Positions 16,483 through 25,372 of a DNA stretch of 61,655 nt are shown one piece after another. Origin of the DNA: Chloroflexota bacterium (GTDB lineage Bacteria > Chloroflexota > Dehalococcoidia > JACPQF01). Position numbers and translations under genes: made by a program. The notes under the pieces are model-generated. The model was not told the DNA's origin. It searched no databases and saw nothing but the letters and a program-made list of their open reading frames with translations. The DNA lies in contig JACPQF010000089.1 of NCBI GenBank assembly GCA_016190625.1, positions 1 through 61,655 of the forward strand, given 5' to 3'. Each line of letters begins with the position of its first letter. Position 1 is the first letter of the stretch.

Positions 16483-17706
16483 CTAGATCACGCCCGCGCC
16501 CTTCAGCGCGATGATTTCTTGTCTCGATAGTCCCAACTGGCCAAAGATCTCCAGATTGTGCTCGCCGATGAGGGGAGCGCGATGGGCGATGCGCCACTCG
16601 ATGTGGCTGAAACGATAGGGAGACCCGGGATACCTGTACTTGGCGCCCAGCTCGGGATGGTCCACTTCGACGAAGAAGTTCCTGGCGTTGAGCTGGGGGC
16701 TCTCCACCAGGTCCTTGGGGGTGTTGATTGGCATGGCGATGGTGTGCCGGGCTTGTAGCCCCTCGATGAGCTCACGCATGGTATGATCGAGGCACCAAGG
16801 GATGATGTGGGCATCCCCTTCGTCGACGTGCTCGCCGCGAAAAGCGCGGCTTAGCCATTCCTCTCCGGCCAGATCGAGCCCGTATCCTTCTTCATTCATC
16901 CAAGCGATCAATGGCTCCCATGCCCTTGCCCCGGACATCAGGGAGACGAAGCCATCCCGACAGGGATACAGGCCGTAACCGGCAGCGCGATGCTCGTGGC
17001 CGGTGCGCTTCCTTATGTGCTTGTTCATTACCCAGAAGGGCGCGGCCGTCTCCATGGACGGGGTGACGGCATCTTGCATGGAGACGTCGATCTGCTGACC
17101 CTCGCCGCCGATATCCCGGCAATGCAGGGCTATAAGGGTCCCCACCACCGCGTGCAGGCTGGCTTGATTGTAGCCCTGAGATCCTCCGGCTTGCACGGGC
17201 GGCTCGCCGGGCGTGCCCGCGAGATACAACTGGCCTCCCATGGCAATGCCGACGAGGTCTGAGGCCTTATAGTCCCGGTACGGTCCCGTCTGCCCGAAAG
17301 GGGTGATCGAGGTCATGATGAGGCCGGGGTTCTCCCGGCCGAGGGCCTCATACCCCAGACCAAGGCCATCCAAATAGCCGGGGGCAAAGGTCTCGATTAT
17401 TACGTCCGCCGTGGCCGCCAGCTTCCGGAAAAGGTCTTTGCCGTCGGCGGTAGTGATGTCGAGGGTTATGCTCTTCTTACTCGTATTGAACTGAAACCAG
17501 TAGAGGCTCTTCTCGGGATGCGGCTCGTCTCCCACAAACGGACCGATTCGCCGACAGGAATCGCCGCCCGGTGGCTCGACCTTGATGACCTCGGCGCCGA
17601 GATCCGCCAGTATCTTCCCACAGTAGATGCCCATCTCGCCTGCGAGATCGAGCACACGAAGATCGCTATAGACCGACTCGGTTGAGGGTTCTGTTGGCAT
17701 CTTCAA
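16483..17706 (-). CDS. CaiB/BaiF family III CoA-transferase
   Basis: A 407-residue family III CoA-transferase. The N-terminal Rossmann-like half shows VLDLAGEMGIYCGKILADLGAEVIKVEPPGGD and the ATADVIIETFAPGYLDGLGLGYEAL stretch; the catalytic Asp is expected in QQIDVSMQDAV (about residue 190). Only 8 nt separate its stop from the next CoA-transferase, so the two are co-translated and may form a heteromer. ATG 17700 is an alternative start two codons downstream. Confidence 0.92.
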   Translation of the reverse strand: MKMPTEPSTESVYSDLRVLDLAGEMGIYCGKILADLGAEVIKVEPPGGDSCRRIGPFVGDEPHPEKSLYWFQFNTSKKSITLDITTADGKDLFRKLAATADVIIETFAPGYLDGLGLGYEALGRENPGLIMTSITPFGQTGPYRDYKASDLVGIAMGGQLYLAGTPGEPPVQAGGSQGYNQASLHAVVGTLIALHCRDIGGEGQQIDVSMQDAVTPSMETAAPFWVMNKHIRKRTGHEHRAAGYGLYPCRDGFVSLMSGARAWEPLIAWMNEEGYGLDLAGEEWLSRAFRGEHVDEGDAHIIPWCLDHTMRELIEGLQARHTIAMPINTPKDLVESPQLNARNFFVEVDHPELGAKYRYPGSPYRFSHIEWRIAHRAPLIGEHNLEIFGQLGLSRQEIIALKGAGVI

Positions 17707-17727
17707 CTCCGCTCCGGGTTCAGATAT

Positions 17728-19389
17728 CTACTTATCCCGCCAAACGTACATCAAGGCGGGCGTTCCGGCGTCAGCGCTTCCCTGGTAATCATTCAAGTAG
17801 GGTGGAACGGCGGTGAAAGAATAAGGCGCAGGCATGGGAATGTCAAACGCGAGGCTCGCTAGCATCCGTTGGATGTCTCGGACTATCTTCACCCTCTCCT
17901 CCTCTTTGAAGCTCTTGCGTTGTTTCTCCAGGAGAACGTCGAGGGCGGGCTCGCTGCCGCGCGGCCAGTTCCGAGCGCCCTTGGTGTGATAGCCAGCGAA
18001 CAGGTACTCGTCTATATCCGTGGAAATGGTCTTGGGACCGACGAACATCTCGAATGTGCCCGCCTTGAGGGCGGCGAGATGAGCGGCGTACTCCTTGCTC
18101 TGCAAGGAAACGTCGACGTTGATCGCCCGCAGTTGCCGGGCGATTATCTCGGCCATATCCACATAGGCCTGTCCATAGGCGGGGGTGGTGTAGAGGGTGG
18201 CCTTGAAGCCATCGGCCAAGCCCGACTCCGCTAGTAGTTGCTTGGCCAGATAGACGTCCGGTCGCCACAACTGCTTGATCTCTCCCTGCGGCAGAGACCA
18301 ACTGTCAAATGCCGGCGGAACCGGCGACCCCCATATGGCCTCGCCCGAATACACGGCATCGATTAGGGCCTGCAAATCGAGGGCGTATTTCACGGCCTGC
18401 CTTACCCGTTTGCTCGTATATGGGGGCTTTTGCGCCTGGAGGATGAGGGAAGCCTGCAGGCTTGGCAGTTCCTTGTCGATCCTTACGCCGGGAATGGCTG
18501 ACTTCACCGACTTAATCTCGGACAGGAGTGGCGACCCGATGTCGAGCTCTCCGGACTGGAAGGCGGCCATGCGGGCTGAGTGGTCAGGTACGTAGATGAA
18601 CTCGAAGCCATCGAGAAACGGAAGTCCCCTCAAGAAGTAGTCCGGGTTTCGCTTGAAAACGGCCCTGACGTTGCGTTCCCAACTGTCGAGAATAAATGGC
18701 CCGGTGCCGATCACGGTCTGCTTCAGGCTACCGAACTTCTCTACCGCCTCTCTCGGGATGATCCATGACGAGTTGTGATGACTCAGATAGTGGAGAAACG
18801 GGGCGTAAGGCTCCTTGATCCTCATCTTGACGGTGTACCGGTCCGGAAGCTCGATCTTGTCGAGCAGAGAGTAGAGCTTGGCATTGGGACTATCCGTAGT
18901 CTTGTCTAGGAGCCTCTCGAAGGTGTATTTCACGTCTTCAGCCGTCAGCTCCCGCCCGTTAACCGGAGGCTTGTCGTGGAACTTGACGCCCTTGCGCAGG
19001 TAGAAAACGTAGGTGATTTCGTCAGCCAACTCCCATACCTCAGCCAAATCGGAAACGAACTTGGTGGAGCCAAAGCGGCGTCCCGGCCCGCTGTCGGGTC
19101 GAATCAGCCGGCTATAGGTGTGCCCGTGGATTACGGCGGCCTCCGGGGAGGTGGAGAGGGTAGGGTCAAGGTGTGGCGGGTCTTGGACGCGTCCGATGCG
19201 CAGGATGCCGCCGGGCTTGGGTTCTCTCTTGGCTCCAGGCGACGGCTCTGATCGCGGCTGCCCCGGCTGGCAGCCCAACGCGTACATCCATGCCAGGCTA
19301 GCGCCGCCCAGAGCGCCAGCGCGAAGGAATCCGCGTCGCGACAGCCGCCGAGAGAAAACGTCCTTCCAATAGTTGCTAGAGTCTCCCAC
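17728..19389 (-). CDS. Tat-exported lipoprotein, ABC solute-binding protein family 5
   Basis: A 553-residue extracytoplasmic solute-binding protein of the DppA/OppA type. The N-terminus carries a twin-arginine motif (SRRGFLRAG, residues 17-25) and a lipobox-like ALGC, so it should be folded before export and anchored by lipid. The SBP_bac_5 signature is ELTAEDVKYTFERLLD. No permease or ATPase genes are next to it, so it must share a transporter encoded elsewhere. It leads the operon with two CoA-transferases and is divergent from a MalT-like regulator, pointing to uptake and activation of a common substrate, perhaps a carboxylate or peptide (inference). Confidence 0.92.
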   Translation of the reverse strand: MGDSSNYWKDVFSRRLSRRGFLRAGALGGASLAWMYALGCQPGQPRSEPSPGAKREPKPGGILRIGRVQDPPHLDPTLSTSPEAAVIHGHTYSRLIRPDSGPGRRFGSTKFVSDLAEVWELADEITYVFYLRKGVKFHDKPPVNGRELTAEDVKYTFERLLDKTTDSPNAKLYSLLDKIELPDRYTVKMRIKEPYAPFLHYLSHHNSSWIIPREAVEKFGSLKQTVIGTGPFILDSWERNVRAVFKRNPDYFLRGLPFLDGFEFIYVPDHSARMAAFQSGELDIGSPLLSEIKSVKSAIPGVRIDKELPSLQASLILQAQKPPYTSKRVRQAVKYALDLQALIDAVYSGEAIWGSPVPPAFDSWSLPQGEIKQLWRPDVYLAKQLLAESGLADGFKATLYTTPAYGQAYVDMAEIIARQLRAINVDVSLQSKEYAAHLAALKAGTFEMFVGPKTISTDIDEYLFAGYHTKGARNWPRGSEPALDVLLEKQRKSFKEEERVKIVRDIQRMLASLAFDIPMPAPYSFTAVPPYLNDYQGSADAGTPALMYVWRDK

Positions 19390-19444
19390 CTATTAGCCTA
19401 ATCGACCTTTCGTATAAACACGGGGTGAGGAGCACGTCCACGGA

Positions 19445-19474
19445 AGTATAACCAGAACCCAGTTTCCGTGTCAA
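19445..19474 (-). promoter_or_regulatory. Promoter of the solute-binding protein/CoA-transferase operon
   Basis: Minus-strand TTGACA (19469-19474), 18-nt spacer, TATACT (19445-19450), about 50 nt upstream of the start codon. Confidence 0.7.
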
Positions 19475-19512
19475 GAGTTTGGCGGCTTAGGGAACCATCG
19501 GGTGTGACTTGA

Positions 19513-19541
19513 TTGACCATGCCACTGGTGGGACGTATAAT
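19513..19541 (+). promoter_or_regulatory. Promoter of the MalT-like regulator
   Basis: Plus-strand TTGACC (19513-19518), 17-nt spacer, TATAAT (19536-19541). It is divergent from and 38 nt away from the operon promoter, so one regulator could act on both. The 274-nt intergenic region holds nothing else recognisable. Confidence 0.7.
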
Positions 19542-19663
19542 AGGGCGAGCCGAAGCTGCCTTGCGCTGTTGGAGGGCACAGAAGAGGGGCATCGCTGCCG
19601 ACAGGCTGTTTCGATCTTGTCCTTTTCGCGATCGATGGCAAGAACGGCAGGGGGTGCAGCCCG

Positions 19664-22354
19664 ATGGTGACTATGGCGACCAACTCGTCTCTTCACCTGG
19701 CCCGAACCAAGTTTCAGGTTCCGGCGCTGCCGCCGGACGTGCTGGCGCGGCAGCGCCTATTCGACGCTATCGCGGCGGCGCTGAAATCCCGGCGACTGGT
19801 CCTCGTCTCCGCACCCGCCGGTTATGGCAAGACCACGCTCCTTGCGGCCCTGCCGCGGGCCTGCGCCCACTTGCCGATGGCCTGGCTCTCTCTGGACGAG
19901 GAGGACAACGATCCAATCCGCTTCCTGGCCGCGCTCGTGGCGTCACTCCAAAGTCTGGACCCGGGTTGCGGGGCCACCGTCCAGTCCCTCCTCGCAGAGT
20001 CCCTGGCGCCGACGAGCCGGCCCGCCGTTGGTGACTACGTACGTCACATCGTGGGCGTGCTGATCAATGAGATTCTGACGACCCTGCCCGAACCTTTTGC
20101 TCTCGTGCTAGATGACCTCCACCGTATCACAGAACCTGCGGTGTACGTGGCCCTGGATTATCTGCTGGAGCGCCAGCCATCGCAGATGCGCCTGATGATG
20201 TCGGCGCGTCACGATCCGCCGTTGGCCTTGGCTCGCCTGCGGGCCCGGGGCCAGTTGGCCGAGCTTCGTTTGGGAGACCTTCGCTTTACCCCCGCGGAGT
20301 CAGCAGACTGGCTTCAAGAGCGACTGCGCTTGTCTCTCGCGCCCGAGCAGTTGAAGACCCTCGATGCTATTGCCGAGGGGTGGGCGGCCGGGTTGCGGTT
20401 GCTAGCGTTATCGCTGGAGCACCTCCCTTCTTCCGCGGCCCGCGGCGCGTTTCTCGCCCAAATGGCGAGAAGAGACCGCTCCGTCTTCGACTTTCTGGCC
20501 GACGAGGTGCTAGGCCAGCAACCGGCTGCCGTCAGGGCATTCCTGCTGGAAACGTCCATCTTGCCCGAGCTCACACCAGATCTTTGTCGGGCGGTAACCG
20601 GTCGGACCGACGCCGAGACCCTTCTGGAACAAACGGCCAAACGCAACCTCCTCATGCAGGCTTTGGGGGAGGGCAGCAGCAGCTATCGCTACCATCCTCT
20701 GTTTGCCGAGTTCTTGCAGCGCCGACTGGCGCAGGAGACGCCGGAGCGGGTTGCCGAGCTACACTGCCGTGCTGCCGAGGCGGAGAACGTTCCGGCACGG
20801 GCCATCGCCCACTACCTCGCCGCCGAGCTTTGGGAGCGAGCGGCAGAGGCCATCGAGAAGATTGGCGACAAACTCGTGCAGGACGGTCTGTGCCAGACAC
20901 TGCGCAACTCCATCGAAGCGCTACCCGTCCCAGTGCGTGAGGCGCGTCTCCGGCTCCTCCATTTGCTCGGCGTGTGCGCCCTCCATCAGGGCGCTCTGGC
21001 AGACGCCTGGTCTCTGCTGGAACGCGCCCGGAGCGGCTTCGAAGCCAGCGGCGATCGAGCGGGAATGGGGGAGGCTCTGCTAGGACTGGTGGGTGTGGCC
21101 AGCCAGCAGCACGACTACGAGCGTCAAGCCGCCCTGATCCGCCAGGCGCTGACTCATTCTCTTCCACCCCACGGTCAAGCGCTACTGCTCATGACTCGGG
21201 TCTGGCAATTCTTCCATCAGGGCGACTTGAGTCAAGTAGGCGAGGATCTCGATCGCGCCCTTGAAGTCACCCTGAAGTCCGAAGACCCGCGCCCGTTCAC
21301 CGTACTGGCGCCAATCCTTCGCATGCACCTCGCGCTCCTCCCGGGCCGCGCTGAACGCATCCAAGCTTACTGCCACCAGGCGCTAGCGCGGTTCGGTGAA
21401 GGAGTAGGTCCGGTGCAGGCCAGTGCTCACTCCCTGCTGGGATATCTCTGCCTCCTGTGTGGTCGTCTGGATGAGGCAGTGCAGGAGGCGGAACGCGCCC
21501 GCGTCCTGAGTCAGCAGTTAGGCGGATTCACCTTCTTGGATGTGGAAGTGGACTTCGTGCTCACTTCGGCCTCTCTCATTCGCGGCGACTGCGCGGCGGC
21601 GGAACGCTACTGGGAGGGGCGACTGCCCTGGATCGAGGACACGCCGGCCCTCAAGTTCTACGCTGTCTCAATACTTCACCTTATCGGACGGGCGCAGTGG
21701 GGGGCGGGTCGTCTCGACCAGCTCCGGCAGACCTACGCTCGAATGCCTTCCATCGTAAGTCCACAGGAATTGTCAGAGGTGAAGATATCCCGCGCGTTAA
21801 TGCAGGCAATGTCGGAGGTGGGTAGCCACCGGTATGCCCAGGCGGAGCGGATTCTGCGTGGGGTGATTGCGCTTGAACACGAAATGCGCCCCTGGTTCGT
21901 CTTTGGCAGCGCTCGCTTGCTATTGGCACACGTTTACGAGCAGTGGCGACGCCCCAAGGACGCGCTATCGGAACTTGCACCGGTGCTAGCCGAGTGCGAG
22001 CGGGAGGGAACGCCGGGCTTGATCCTTCAGGAAGGGCCGATCGTGGTGCCTTTGCTGCGCCTGGCGGTTGAGCGCGGCGTCCACGCCACGCTTGCGGCCC
22101 ACCTGCTGAGTCTCTTCGGCGTCAAGGTAGACCCTCGCCGGATCGATCTGCCGGAAACCGATGAGACATTATCCCCGCGCGAGGTCGAAGTCCTACGGCT
22201 GGTCGCCGCCGGAGCCAGTAACAAGGCGATTACCGAGCAACTGTTTATCTCAGAACGCACTGCAAAGACCCACGTGACGAGCATTCTCCGCAAGCTTGAC
22301 GTCACTTCCCGTACACAGGCAGCTGCTCGCGCCCGCGAGCTGCGCATCGTCTGA
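19664..22354 (+). CDS. LuxR-family regulator, MalT/LAL type (STAND ATPase)
   Basis: An 896-residue signal-transduction ATPase. The N-terminal NTPase domain carries Walker [10 protein letters not shown] (near residue 50) and a LVLDDLH Walker B. The middle is a long helical, TPR-like sensor region rich in Arg/Leu/Ala. The last 65 residues form a LuxR helix-turn-helix ([21 protein letters not shown]...[15 protein letters not shown]). In MalT relatives an inducer bound to the TPR region and ATP trigger oligomerisation and transcription activation. Divergent position suggests it controls the solute-binding protein/CoA-transferase operon (inference). ATG 19673 is an alternative start. Confidence 0.92.
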   Translation: MVTMATNSSLHLARTKFQVPALPPDVLARQRLFDAIAAALKSRRLVLVSAPAGYGKTTLLAALPRACAHLPMAWLSLDEEDNDPIRFLAALVASLQSLDPGCGATVQSLLAESLAPTSRPAVGDYVRHIVGVLINEILTTLPEPFALVLDDLHRITEPAVYVALDYLLERQPSQMRLMMSARHDPPLALARLRARGQLAELRLGDLRFTPAESADWLQERLRLSLAPEQLKTLDAIAEGWAAGLRLLALSLEHLPSSAARGAFLAQMARRDRSVFDFLADEVLGQQPAAVRAFLLETSILPELTPDLCRAVTGRTDAETLLEQTAKRNLLMQALGEGSSSYRYHPLFAEFLQRRLAQETPERVAELHCRAAEAENVPARAIAHYLAAELWERAAEAIEKIGDKLVQDGLCQTLRNSIEALPVPVREARLRLLHLLGVCALHQGALADAWSLLERARSGFEASGDRAGMGEALLGLVGVASQQHDYERQAALIRQALTHSLPPHGQALLLMTRVWQFFHQGDLSQVGEDLDRALEVTLKSEDPRPFTVLAPILRMHLALLPGRAERIQAYCHQALARFGEGVGPVQASAHSLLGYLCLLCGRLDEAVQEAERARVLSQQLGGFTFLDVEVDFVLTSASLIRGDCAAAERYWEGRLPWIEDTPALKFYAVSILHLIGRAQWGAGRLDQLRQTYARMPSIVSPQELSEVKISRALMQAMSEVGSHRYAQAERILRGVIALEHEMRPWFVFGSARLLLAHVYEQWRRPKDALSELAPVLAECEREGTPGLILQEGPIVVPLLRLAVERGVHATLAAHLLSLFGVKVDPRRIDLPETDETLSPREVEVLRLVAAGASNKAITEQLFISERTAKTHVTSILRKLDVTSRTQAAARARELRIV

Positions 22355-22359
22355 GCCAG

Positions 22360-22484
22360 CTAAGTAGTGCATCCGGTAAATCCATTGCACGCCGTCGACC
22401 TACCGTCGTAGGGGCGAATCCTTCCGCCGGCGGATTCGCCCCTACACCGATAACGTCAATGAACTTGCCGGATGAACCACTAAG
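22360..22484. repeat. Composite palindromic element A
   Basis: Outer inverted repeats of about 20 nt (CTAAGTAGTGCATCCGGTAA at 22360-22379; TTGCCGGATGAACCACTAAG at 22465-22484) enclose an inner perfect hairpin with 14-bp arms, GTAGGGGCGAATCC (22408-22421) and its complement (22432-22445). The same outer repeats occur at 48533-48704. The gene-free stretch 22355-22735 otherwise holds only AGCTGA-type repeats (22486-22570). Confidence 0.75.
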
Positions 22485-22485
22485 T

Positions 22486-22570
22486 AGCTGTCAGCAATCA
22501 GCTTTCAGCCTTCAACTCTGGGAGCACAGGCTGCAATTAGCCCGAACTGCTGATTGCCTGCTAACCACTC
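22486..22570. repeat. AGCTGA-type short repeats
   Basis: Degenerate interspersed units such as AGCTGTCAGCAATCAGC and GCTGATTGCCTGCTAACC. Related pieces occur at 23258-23280 (GAAGGCTGATAGCTAAC) and 34600-34626 (TAGCTGAAGGCTGATTGCT). No coding signal. Such repeats are common intergenic filler in several bacterial phyla. Confidence 0.5.
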
Positions 22571-22735
22571 TCTGAGATCTATTGGTCGTACCTCCACCTC
22601 CCAAAATCCGTACCGTCTCACCGGCGAGATCGTACCTTCGTACGATGACACCTTGCTCAGCGGTGCGCCATAATGATGACCAGAGTTCGATCGCCCGGCG
22701 TAGCCACACGAGGACCAAAGAGGAGGAGACTCTTC

Positions 22736-23158
22736 TTGCTGAATGTTGTTCGCGAGCGGATGAGGGCGCACCTCATGGCGCAGGATGTCGGCGTGCTGAG
22801 CGTCTCCGGCGGCCAAGGGGCTTGGGCGACGCCCGTGCGGTATCGCGTCGAGGGCCTAGAGTTGGATTGTCTCGTGCCTCGTTGGGCCGACGTGGCCTAC
22901 CACCTGGAGCAGAACTCTGGCGTGCAGCTGGTGATCCTGGAGTCCCCGATTCCCCGCCCGGGAAGGCCGCTGTGCTGGCTGGAGTATCGCGGTACGGCCC
23001 AGCCAGTTGCTGTCCCGATCTGGGGCGGCTTGTTGCCTGACGGGACACCCCAAGCCTTGGCGGGCGATCTGTACCTGGTCGTCAACGTAAGACCGAAGCG
23101 GATAGACCTGTTGGACGAAGGCCGGGGCTGGGGCGCCAGAGAGACGTTGGATTTCTGA
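22736..23158 (+). CDS. Pyridoxamine 5'-phosphate oxidase-like (FMN split-barrel) protein
   Basis: A 140-residue protein with a split-barrel flavin fold pattern: VGVLSVSGGQGAWATPVRYRVEGLELDCLVPRWADVAYHLEQNSGVQLVI alternates strands as in the PNPOx-like family. No active-site call is possible. I place the start at TTG 22736, with AGGAGGAG 7 nt upstream; the frame is open back to 22673 but that start has no ribosome-binding site. Members bind FMN, F420 or haem; the role here is unknown. Confidence 0.65.
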   Translation: MLNVVRERMRAHLMAQDVGVLSVSGGQGAWATPVRYRVEGLELDCLVPRWADVAYHLEQNSGVQLVILESPIPRPGRPLCWLEYRGTAQPVAVPIWGGLLPDGTPQALAGDLYLVVNVRPKRIDLLDEGRGWGARETLDF

Positions 23159-23322
23159 ATGAAAGGGGTGTAGCACTGCAACCGGGATGGGCGCCCAGAC
23201 CGCATGTTCCAGCGACCGGCATGGCAATTCCGAAGCCGCTGAAGGCCAAAAGTTGAACGCCGAAGGCTGATAGCTAACTAGTCGAATGAAATGAAAGGAG
23301 AAGGTGGCTGGACGCGAAACTT

Positions 23323-24175
23323 TTGAGGATCGGGGGTATTTCCGCTATCGTGCAGATCCTTGGCGCGGTGGTTTACTTCATCGCCGTCGGGCCGTTCATG
23401 CCGGCGCCGGGGGCTGCCACGGAGAAGGTCCTCGCCAGCCTCGCCAAGGCGCCGCAGTTAGCCCAGTGGTTCGGCTGGGAAGGTGTCGTGCTCGACATAC
23501 TCATGTTGCCTGTAGCGTTGGCCCTTTACTTTGCCCTACGAGACAGGGAACCCGCCTACGCCGTGCTGGCACTGGGGAGCTTGATGTTCGGGCACGTGTT
23601 TATCACTCTCAACGACGCCCGGTTTTCCTCGATATCCTGGGAACTGGCGAAACTGTACGCAACAGGGAATGCTGCCAGCCAAGCAGCATCCTTGGTGGTA
23701 ATGGGATCGGTCGAGATGTGGCTAGAAATGCAGCCGAAAACTGGCAATATGCAGAGACCCGCGAATTCTGTCCCCACTAGGAGGTCTGAATTGTTTGCCA
23801 GACCTGCTGTTGCCCCCCACCTAGTGCCAAAAAGCGGATGCGATTCCCCACCGCTTTTTCAAAAGGGGCTTTTCGGCTGCGCTTCTAGGCGTGGGTACCT
23901 TCTTCGTGGGAGGCATTCTCGGCGGCACGGGGTATGGACTGTTCGGCTTGGCCATGCTGTCCTCGCGGCATTTTCCACGATGGCTGGGCTGGCTGGGCGT
24001 GATTGGAGGCGCGCTGATGGTCGTCGGCGGGGTGTTTTCACCCTTCAATCAAGCCGGTCCGACGATCATCTTCGTCAGCTTCTTCCTGAATTTCGTCTGG
24101 ATATTCATCAGTGGCGTTTTCCTTCTGCGAATTAAGGTTGCTTCCGCGCGCTCGCCGTCGGCCTTGACCGCGTAA
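23323..24175 (+). pseudogene. DUF4386-like membrane protein gene interrupted by a MITE
   Basis: The 5' part (23323-23725) encodes hydrophobic segments up to GSVEMW. The 3' part (from 23889) continues in a different frame with LGVGTFFVGGILGGTGYGLFGLAML. Removing 163 nt of MITE, leaving one CTAG, restores a continuous 229-residue protein with about six membrane segments, reading through EMWLGVGTFF. The family looks like DUF4386 (function unknown). The start is unclear: TTG 23323 is far from the AAAGGAG at 23294-23300, while CTG 23308 has correct spacing. In the interrupted state the reading frame runs into element sequence, so the product should be non-functional. Confidence 0.85.
23722..23888 (+). 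mobile_element. MITE copy 2 (complete)
   Basis: A 167-bp element including both CTAG ends. Terminal inverted repeats CTAGAAATGCAGCCGAAAA (23722-23740) and TTTTCGGCTGCGCTTCTAG (23870-23888) differ at two positions. Internal hairpins: CACTAGG/CCTAGTG (23775, 23820), AGGTCTG/CAGACCT (23782, 23799) and AAAAAGCGG/CCGCTTTTT (23829, 23851). CTAG at both ends is best read as a target duplication (CTAG or TA), a target choice known for IS5-group and IS630-type transposases. It codes for no transposase. Copy 1 at 1-138 is inverted and about 99% identical, implying recent movement. Confidence 0.9.
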
Positions 24176-24204
24176 GTCAATTATTAGAGAGGGAGAGGGG
24201 TTGA

Positions 24205-24711
24205 ATGGATCCACAACTGTTGCTATTGCGTTCATTGCACATCGTCTTCGGCGCCTTCTGGGTGGGGACTGACGCGTTCCTTGTATTTCTGCTGCTGCCG
24301 CGTCTCCGCTCTTTGGGCCGCGACATCGAACAGCCCGTAATGACATCTCTCATGCGGGTTGTGCCGCCCGTGCTAATGGCTAGCTCCCTCATCACTGTGG
24401 CCTCCGGGACCTGGCTGATTGGCCTCATGCGTGGCTGGAATCTAAACTGGATTTGGGCGAACGGCTGGGGTGGGGCGACAGCCGTAGGGATCGTGGGAAC
24501 GGTCATCGCGCTCATCGTGGGCTTTGGCGTTATTCCCCCGCTTACCATGCGCATGGACAAGCTGGCCCGCGGTTTCGATAGGCGATCTCCCACTAGAGCG
24601 GAGGACAGCGCCCTTCAGAGCCTGACCGCCCGCATTACTAGCCTGGCACGTGCCAACTCGGCGTTGCTCATCATCGTGGTGGTGTCAATGGCCGTAGCGC
24701 GATTCGTATAG
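24205..24711 (+). CDS. Four-helix membrane protein (DUF2269/CopD-like)
   Basis: A 168-residue integral membrane protein with four predicted helices (about 5-27, 47-70, 83-106, 145-166). The conserved-looking SLHIVFGAFWVG in helix 1 resembles CopD/DUF2269-type proteins with a helix-embedded His. The Shine-Dalgarno GAGGGAGAGGGG precedes ATG 24205. It lies 29 nt after the broken DUF4386-like gene and 57 nt before a small cytosolic gene, so the three may have formed an operon. Function unknown. Confidence 0.65.
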   Translation: MDPQLLLLRSLHIVFGAFWVGTDAFLVFLLLPRLRSLGRDIEQPVMTSLMRVVPPVLMASSLITVASGTWLIGLMRGWNLNWIWANGWGGATAVGIVGTVIALIVGFGVIPPLTMRMDKLARGFDRRSPTRAEDSALQSLTARITSLARANSALLIIVVVSMAVARFV

Positions 24712-24768
24712 GATTGCCACGCAAAGAGAGCGTCGATTTTAAACCAAGAGAAAGAAGGAGAGCAAGAA

Positions 24769-25110
24769 ATGAGGTTTCTGGTGATCGTGAATCCCAAGCA
24801 TCCGGTTCCGCCTGAGCTGGCGATTGTCCTATCTGACGCAATGCTCGGATGGCTGACCAGGATCAAGGAGAGTGGAAAGGTGGAAACTCTATTCGGCTAC
24901 ACCGGCGTGCCCGGTGGCGGCTGCATTTTGAATGTGGAATCCGCCGAGGAAGCCAACAGCATAGTCCTCCAATTCCCGTTCGGACCTTTCTCAGATGTGC
25001 AGGTCCATGCGGTGGTAGACCCGTTCGAGTCTGTGAGGCAGTACAAGCAGATCGCCCAGGCGATGATTCCGCCCGGGGGCCGCGCGTTAGGGTCGAGGGT
25101 GGAGGCCTGA
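24769..25110 (+). CDS. Muconolactone isomerase-like small protein (dimeric alpha/beta barrel)
   Basis: A 113-residue protein with the beta-alpha-beta pattern of the ferredoxin-like dimeric barrel fold: MRFLVIVNPKH, GGGCILNVESAEEANSIVLQFPFGPFSDVQVHAVVDP. The Gly-rich turn and LQFPFGPF..V.VHAVVD resemble muconolactone delta-isomerase and YciI-type proteins. GGAGAGC precedes the ATG. No aromatic-degradation genes are near, so an enzymatic role is uncertain. Confidence 0.6.
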   Translation: MRFLVIVNPKHPVPPELAIVLSDAMLGWLTRIKESGKVETLFGYTGVPGGGCILNVESAEEANSIVLQFPFGPFSDVQVHAVVDPFESVRQYKQIAQAMIPPGGRALGSRVEA

Positions 25111-25133
25111 GGATTGATGGGGTTGATGCCCGG

Positions 25134-25340
25134 TCAGGGGTCGGGATAGGTCACCTTGCCCAAGGGGGCAGCGCCCCCTATTTCGACTCGTCCTTCGCCC
25201 GGAAGGATGGGTCGGCCTGGTTCGGAGTCGCCCACCGGCGCCACGCCCGCCGTGCCCTCGAACTCGACCTTGAGAAGGCGGTTGCTGCCCGCCACATAGA
25301 CGCCGGTGGCCTCGAAGCTCATGTGGTATCGTTCGTGCAA
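25134..25340 (-). CDS. Hypothetical protein
   Basis: A 68-codon frame on the minus strand with strongly G/C-ending third positions, as in the real genes here, and no overlapping better candidate. TTG 25340 has AGGA 6 nt upstream. The product (after HERYHM: SFEATGVYVAGSNRLLKVEF, later VEIGGAAPLGKV) looks soluble and beta-rich. No family recognised. It is divergent from the CNNM/CorC gene. It could be a chance frame. Confidence 0.4.
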   Translation of the reverse strand: MHERYHMSFEATGVYVAGSNRLLKVEFEGTAGVAPVGDSEPGRPILPGEGRVEIGGAAPLGKVTYPDP

Positions 25341-25372
25341 CGACGATCCTCACTCTGGGCAAAGAGTGTGGA

